64,000 nucleotides of DNA from Bog-756 sp038210245 (GTDB lineage Bacteria; Actinomycetota; Acidimicrobiia; Acidimicrobiales; RAAP-2). Position numbers and translations under genes: made by a program. The notes below the pieces were generated by a model. It had not been told where the DNA came from. It saw only the letters and a program-made list of their open reading frames with translations, and searched no databases. Positions 60,036 to 64,000 of this stretch are shown piece by piece; positions within the stretch are counted from its first letter, which is position 1, and each line of letters opens with the position of its first letter. The DNA lies in the NCBI GenBank assembly GCA_038210245.1, contig JBBQWW010000007.1, positions 24,760 to 88,759 of the forward strand, read 5' to 3'.

Positions 60036-60597
60036 GCTTGGCTCCTGTCAATGACAGCGGGAGCGACTCACATTGATGCCGCCCCCCCCATGGCCGGGTA
60101 GCGGCGACGAGTCAGGCCGCCGATGCGCCATCGTACGCCCGGGGATCCCAGGACGCACGAGCCAGGACCGGTGACCGGGACGCATGTGAACGGTTGGGGA
60201 TCACGACCGCGGGGTAGCAGGACCGCTGCACGGGACCGGCCCGGACCATCGGGTCCCGTTGCGCAGGGATCGTCGGGCCGGATGTGGCGGAGATCAGCGG
60301 GCTACATCCCCATTGGCACGAGGGGCAACGTCGACGGCCCGATGACCCTCAACCGGTGCCGGTCCTCGTAGAAGGACCAGCGGTGGGCGTAGGGCTCGGC
60401 CACCGGGGCCAGCCCCGGACCGCCGAGCCGGTGCCGCGGCAGTCGTCCTGAGCGCTGCCGGTGACCTTGCCCGCCACCTGGCTGGCCGCCCCTGCGGGCG
60501 TGCAACGGTCAAGGCCCCCTGTCCCTCCAGGACTCGGGCCCTCAAGGGCCTTTGGCCGGATGCCGATACCGGAACAGGCAACCACGAGGGGCATCGC
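60036..60597. other. 562-bp intergenic region
   Basis: Divergent gap between the membrane-protein pair and the secreted repeat protein. I see no convincing full-size gene. A short minus-strand frame (60302-60403, GTG start, 33 residues, containing HRWSFYEDRHRLRVIGP) has residue composition unlike the usual shadow frames. Near the right end GGCCC-TCAA-GGGCC (60537-60550) plus TTT forms a small hairpin. GAGGGG at 60586-60591 serves as ribosome binding site of the next gene. No known riboswitch consensus was found. Confidence 0.5.
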
Positions 60598-62562
60598 TTG
60601 ACCATGAACGCGTTCGTCCGACGACCAGCGGGGAAGGTGACGGCCGCGGCGCGGCGCGGCGCGGTCCTGGGTGTGGTGGCCATCCTGGTCGCCCTGGTGC
60701 TTCCGGTGGCGTTGACGCAGGGCCGGGCCGCCGCCACCGCCACCGCCGTCACCGGTTCGGGGATAAGTGGCTACCAGGAGGTGGCCTCCGACGGCGGCAT
60801 CTTCGCCTTTGGGACGGCCCCGTTCGACGGCTCCACCGGCAACCTCCACCTCAACCGGCCCATCGTGGGCATGGCTGCCACCAGCGACGGCCAGGGCTAC
60901 TGGTTGGTGGCATCCGACGGCGGCATCTTCGCCTTCGGCGACGCCCACTTCTACGGTTCCACCGGCAACCTCCACCTCAATCAGCCCATCGTGGGCATGG
61001 CTGCCACCAGCGGATCTGTGGCGTCTCACGCCGTCTCCGACCTGGGTTCGGCCACCGAGGTGGTCTACGGCGCGTCGGGCAGCTTCGGCGGTCTGAGCGG
61101 TGCCTCCGCCCTGTCCGGTGGTCAGAGCCTCTACACCGATGCCGTCCCCGGCTGGGGCTTTCTGCCGGGCCAGGCGGTCATGGGTGCAGTGCTGGGACCG
61201 GACGGCAGCATCGTCATGGGTGGCGAGCCCCAGACCTCGAACCAGAGTCAGGCCACCGCCGACGCCATGGCCCTCTCCGTGTTCACTCCGTCGACCAATT
61301 CGTTCCACAACGTGGTGATCCCAACGTCCACCGGCCAGACCCGGGAGGTCGAGCCGGGGTATCCGACCGGTGGTGCCGACGTCGCCGCTCTGGCTTCGGT
61401 GCCCGGGCACGCCCATCAGGTGGCTTTCCTCTCGTCGTGGCCCTACCGCGGTTGGGACACCACCACTCAGGGCCAGTACCCCACGTTCGGCTACGTGGCA
61501 CCGGCATCCGGTGGGACGTACCAGGAGGTACCGGGCAGCGGGCAGATCGCCCACTCCATCGACCCCTCCGGCGTCACCTGTACGGTGCAGAACCCCTACG
61601 TCTCCCCGCCGGTCAGCGACTGTCCGGGCACCGCCACCATGGACGTCCTGCCCTCGTCCGGCGACATCGTGGTCGGGCAGTACTACGACGACACGGCCAA
61701 CAACAAGTACAGCGGTGGGCTGATGGTGCTCAGCCCCAACGGCCAACTGGTGGGGTCCTTCAACTATCCGAACGTGACGTCCAGCGGCCCACCGGTCTAC
61801 GCCTTCCCCCGAGAGGTGGATGTCGATCCGGTCGCCCACAACGGAATGGAGCGGTTCGCCGTCATCTTCGATGTGTTCACCACCGGCGCCGGTGGCGCCA
61901 TGGTCCAGTCCACCTTCACCATGCAGCTGTTCCAGTTCAACCCGGCCAACGGGGCCATCACCCCGCTGTCGATGCCCTTCCTGCCCGGACAGAGCGTCGC
62001 TGGACAGACCGCCTACTTCGAGACGGCCCACTTCGATCAGCACGGCAACCTCTGGGCCGCTGAATCGCTGACCAACTTCACCCCCGGAGGGAACATCGTC
62101 GAGTACGGCGCGGCCTCCATCAACGGCCGACTGTCGTCGGGGTCGTGCGGCGTCGGAAGCTCGACGGTGGCCAACTGGGGGCACACCTGCCCTCCCGATC
62201 TGACCCTGCCCACCTCCCCGTGGTTCGGCGACGTCCGCTCCATCACCGAGGACACCGCCTCTGGAGCGCTGTACTTCGCCAGCATCTCAGGGGTCCTGCT
62301 CCCGGTGGTTCCGGGCCCCGGATCTAGTTGGGCCATCGGCACCGCCTTCGACTACGGCATCAACTCCCTGGTCGACCGCAACACCGTGGTCATCGGGCCC
62401 CGCCAGGGGACCATCGATCCGAGCACCGGTTACCTGTGGCTACCCGTCGAACAGGTGGAGACCACGGCGGCCTGCAATCTCGGTGACTACTCGTGTCACT
62501 CGGCGCCGGCGACCACCAGTCAGTGGCTCCTCCGGATAAACGTGCGACAGCTCGGAGGCTGA
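60598..62562 (+). CDS. Secreted protein with Acidimicrobiia-type SDGGIFAFG repeats
   Basis: 654 residues. Signal peptide near 20-45 (GAVLGVVAILVALVLPVALTQGRAAA). Residues about 57-145 contain two 42-residue repeats of the type VASDGGIFAFG...STGNLHLN.PIVGMAAT, a probable beta-propeller-like repeat abundant in Acidimicrobiia secreted proteins. The rest (about 150-650) is a beta-rich domain with Cys pairs (TCTVQNP...SDCPG, SCGVGSS...HTCPPD, ACNLGDYSCHS) suggesting disulfides and an extracellular location. Function unknown. TTG at 60598 sits 6 bases after GAGGGG; ATG at 60604 is the alternative. Confidence 0.75.
   Translation: MTMNAFVRRPAGKVTAAARRGAVLGVVAILVALVLPVALTQGRAAATATAVTGSGISGYQEVASDGGIFAFGTAPFDGSTGNLHLNRPIVGMAATSDGQGYWLVASDGGIFAFGDAHFYGSTGNLHLNQPIVGMAATSGSVASHAVSDLGSATEVVYGASGSFGGLSGASALSGGQSLYTDAVPGWGFLPGQAVMGAVLGPDGSIVMGGEPQTSNQSQATADAMALSVFTPSTNSFHNVVIPTSTGQTREVEPGYPTGGADVAALASVPGHAHQVAFLSSWPYRGWDTTTQGQYPTFGYVAPASGGTYQEVPGSGQIAHSIDPSGVTCTVQNPYVSPPVSDCPGTATMDVLPSSGDIVVGQYYDDTANNKYSGGLMVLSPNGQLVGSFNYPNVTSSGPPVYAFPREVDVDPVAHNGMERFAVIFDVFTTGAGGAMVQSTFTMQLFQFNPANGAITPLSMPFLPGQSVAGQTAYFETAHFDQHGNLWAAESLTNFTPGGNIVEYGAASINGRLSSGSCGVGSSTVANWGHTCPPDLTLPTSPWFGDVRSITEDTASGALYFASISGVLLPVVPGPGSSWAIGTAFDYGINSLVDRNTVVIGPRQGTIDPSTGYLWLPVEQVETTAACNLGDYSCHSAPATTSQWLLRINVRQLGG
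60781..61014 (+). repeat. 126-bp coding repeat, two units (second incomplete)
   Basis: Units begin at 60781 and 60907 (VASDGGIFAFG in both). The DNA is highly similar, for example the STGNLHLN and PIVGMAATS codons, so the copies are recent or kept homogeneous. Confidence 0.8.
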
Positions 62563-62617
62563 TGCCTGAAGCTGACCGCTCGGCCGGGGGTCCGAGGTGG
62601 TGCCCGTCCCCACCCGG

Positions 62618-64000
62618 TCAGCCGCTCCGGTTGAACCAGAACGGTTGGTACACCGGGTAGTAGGTGGCCCCGGTGAACCGGGGGCCGTCCTCGCCGAGGA
62701 CCACGAAGGGGTGCTTCGGGTCGATGGGCAGGCCCAGCAGTTGGTCGGACTGGGGCTCCATGCCCGGGACCCATCCGCCGGCCAGCAGGAGGTAGGCCAC
62801 CCCGTGCTGGTCCTGGGCCGACTGGTAGAAGTCCCGACCCCGGTAGAGGATCCCGAACCCGACCTTCCCGTGCGGTATGTGCTGTTGGATGGCGGTGGTC
62901 ATCTGCTGGACCCGGCCCACGCCCGCCCAGTCGAGAAGGAACTGGTTCCCGTAGGGGAAGGTGGTAACCAGCGCGGCCACCGCCCCGGCCACCGCCAGGG
63001 CCGACAGCAGGACCAGGCGTCGGGCGCGTCCGGAGAACCGGGTGCCCGGACGACCCAACTGGGTCCTCACCTCGGCCACCTGGCCCCGGACCTCGGCTAG
63101 CTGTGGCCGAAGGGCAGTGATCAGGGCCAGGGCCACGGTCAGCCAGACGCAGATCCCCACGAGCCACACGGCCAGATTCACCCAGATGAAGGCCAACAGG
63201 TCGTTGGCCGGAGTGCGGGCGAACAGGATCACGATGCCGGCCGCACCGGCCAGGGTGACCACCGACAAGCTGAGGAGGGCGGACTCCCCCTTTCTCCACG
63301 CCGCCACGGCGATGGCAACCACCAGCACCACTACCAGGCCCCCCAACACGTTCCGCGAGGCGATGTCGGCGTAGGAGGAGAGTTCATCGGTAGGTCGAGG
63401 CGCGGCCCAGACGGGGTTGAGGGAGGCCGCCCTACTCAGCGCCCGCAGACCGAGGGCCCACCCCTCCGTCTTCGGGGTCGGCCGGAGGAGGAGAGAGAGA
63501 TTGGGGCGGGCCTCGAAGAGCTGTTGGTAGAGCGGGCCCACCCAGCACGCCACGGCCACCACCACCGTCCACCCCAGCCAGCGGCGGTCGTCGGGACGTC
63601 GGGCGCGCCAACCCACCACCGCACTGGCCACCAGCAGCAGCCCGATGGTCGGCAGGTAGAGGAGATTCGAGTCGACGGCCACCGAGCCCATGAACAGGAG
63701 CAACGGGAAGTAGCGGAGGTTCCCCTGGCCCACGGCGAAGGCCACCCCGAGATACCCGGCGAACCAGAAGAAGCCGAACGAGTTGTTCCACACCGGGTCC
63801 ACGAACGGTGTCGGCGAGACGATGGCCATGTCTACGATCACAAAGGTGAAGATGACAGGTGCCCAGGTGCCACTGGTCCGCCACAGCACCTCGATGGTGA
63901 CCGACAGGATGAGGGCGCACAGCGCGGCCGATCCCAACAGCACGCCCTGGCCCGGGTCGAGGTGGACGAACGGGCCGAGGAGCCAGTACTCGAGCGGTCC
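62618..64000 (-). CDS. Polytopic membrane protein, 5' end outside window
   Basis: 460 codons visible, frame open to the window edge (the first visible residues are GPLEYWLLGPFVHLDPG). At least nine hydrophobic segments (e.g. VLLGSAALCALILSVTIEVLW, YLPTIGLLLVASAVVGW, LLAFIWVNLAVWLVGICVWLTVALALI) and a C-terminal extracytoplasmic domain (VGFGILYRGRDFYQSAQDQHG, ATYYPVYQPFWFN). The layout is like GT-C/GT87-type membrane glycosyltransferases of cell-envelope synthesis, but no catalytic motif is visible, so this is a guess. Confidence 0.6.
   Translation of the reverse strand, partial: GPLEYWLLGPFVHLDPGQGVLLGSAALCALILSVTIEVLWRTSGTWAPVIFTFVIVDMAIVSPTPFVDPVWNNSFGFFWFAGYLGVAFAVGQGNLRYFPLLLFMGSVAVDSNLLYLPTIGLLLVASAVVGWRARRPDDRRWLGWTVVVAVACWVGPLYQQLFEARPNLSLLLRPTPKTEGWALGLRALSRAASLNPVWAAPRPTDELSSYADIASRNVLGGLVVVLVVAIAVAAWRKGESALLSLSVVTLAGAAGIVILFARTPANDLLAFIWVNLAVWLVGICVWLTVALALITALRPQLAEVRGQVAEVRTQLGRPGTRFSGRARRLVLLSALAVAGAVAALVTTFPYGNQFLLDWAGVGRVQQMTTAIQQHIPHGKVGFGILYRGRDFYQSAQDQHGVAYLLLAGGWVPGMEPQSDQLLGLPIDPKHPFVVLGEDGPRFTGATYYPVYQPFWFNRSG

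Noticed and set aside
60036..60597. c-di-GMP or c-di-AMP riboswitch before the secreted repeat protein
   Set aside because: No match to the conserved core sequences could be followed; only short GC hairpins are present.

Overview
The window is chromosomal DNA of a high-GC actinobacterium, most likely of the class Acidimicrobiia. Evidence: strong G/C at third codon positions, many GTG/TTG starts, a SufBDC/Rieske/SufSU iron-sulfur system, homodimeric AceE pyruvate dehydrogenase, an LCP cell-wall protein, and a secreted protein with the 'GYWLVASDGGIFAFGDA' repeat that I associate with Acidimicrobiia. No rRNA, tRNA, CRISPR, transposase or integrase gene was recognised. Gene density is high and genes sit in short operons on both strands.

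Layout. 1-5.7 kb: a truncated methylsuccinyl-CoA dehydrogenase-like gene, an amino-acid-type ABC binding protein, a methyltransferase, a small conserved protein, a MaoC hydratase and MutY. 5.8-14.5 kb: a secreted alpha/beta hydrolase, an epoxide-hydrolase-like protein, an MBL hydrolase, a flavin reductase, an RmlC-like epimerase, an SDR with a histone-like Lys/Ala tail, a RodZ-like membrane protein and oligopeptidase B. 14.5-24.4 kb: two SUF loci, sufB-(Cys4 protein)-sufD-Rieske-sufC on the plus strand and a second sufC-sufS-sufU on the minus strand, with a dienoyl-CoA isomerase-like gene and an LCP gene between them. The two SUF leaders share the motif CTAT-N5-TAGGGGAAA. 24.5-30.9 kb: glycogen-debranching-type glucosidase, glyoxalase-II-like MBL protein, acyl-CoA dehydrogenase, exported protein, ThiE and an HhH-GPD DNA-repair protein. 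30.8-32.25 kb: a HEPN/MNT toxin-antitoxin pair of lower GC, flanked on the far side by a displaced copy of the 5' end of the HhH-GPD gene.

32.3-40.7 kb: TetR-like regulator, AceE, RNase HI, an SDR, a drug/polymer-type ABC transporter and a methyltransferase. 40.8-46.6 kb: a lipoate operon, lpd-E2-lipB/lipA fusion-M24 peptidase, followed by an SDR; the LipB-LipA fusion is one uninterrupted reading frame. 47.3-50.9 kb: a DUF389 membrane protein, a frameshifted membrane-protein gene and a small membrane protein. 50.9-58.7 kb: MetH divergent from a PduO-type cobalamin adenosyltransferase that overlaps PepA, then GpsA. 58.9-64 kb: two overlapping small membrane-protein genes, the repeat-containing secreted protein and a polytopic membrane protein cut by the window edge.

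How they fit together: acetyl-CoA/propionyl-CoA type carbon metabolism is suggested by Mcd, MaoC, the acyl-CoA dehydrogenase, AceE and the cobalamin adenosyltransferase. Iron-sulfur assembly (SUF) would serve LipA, MutY and the Rieske protein, and lipoylation by the LipB-LipA fusion would serve the adjacent E2. These links are inferences from gene content, not measured facts.
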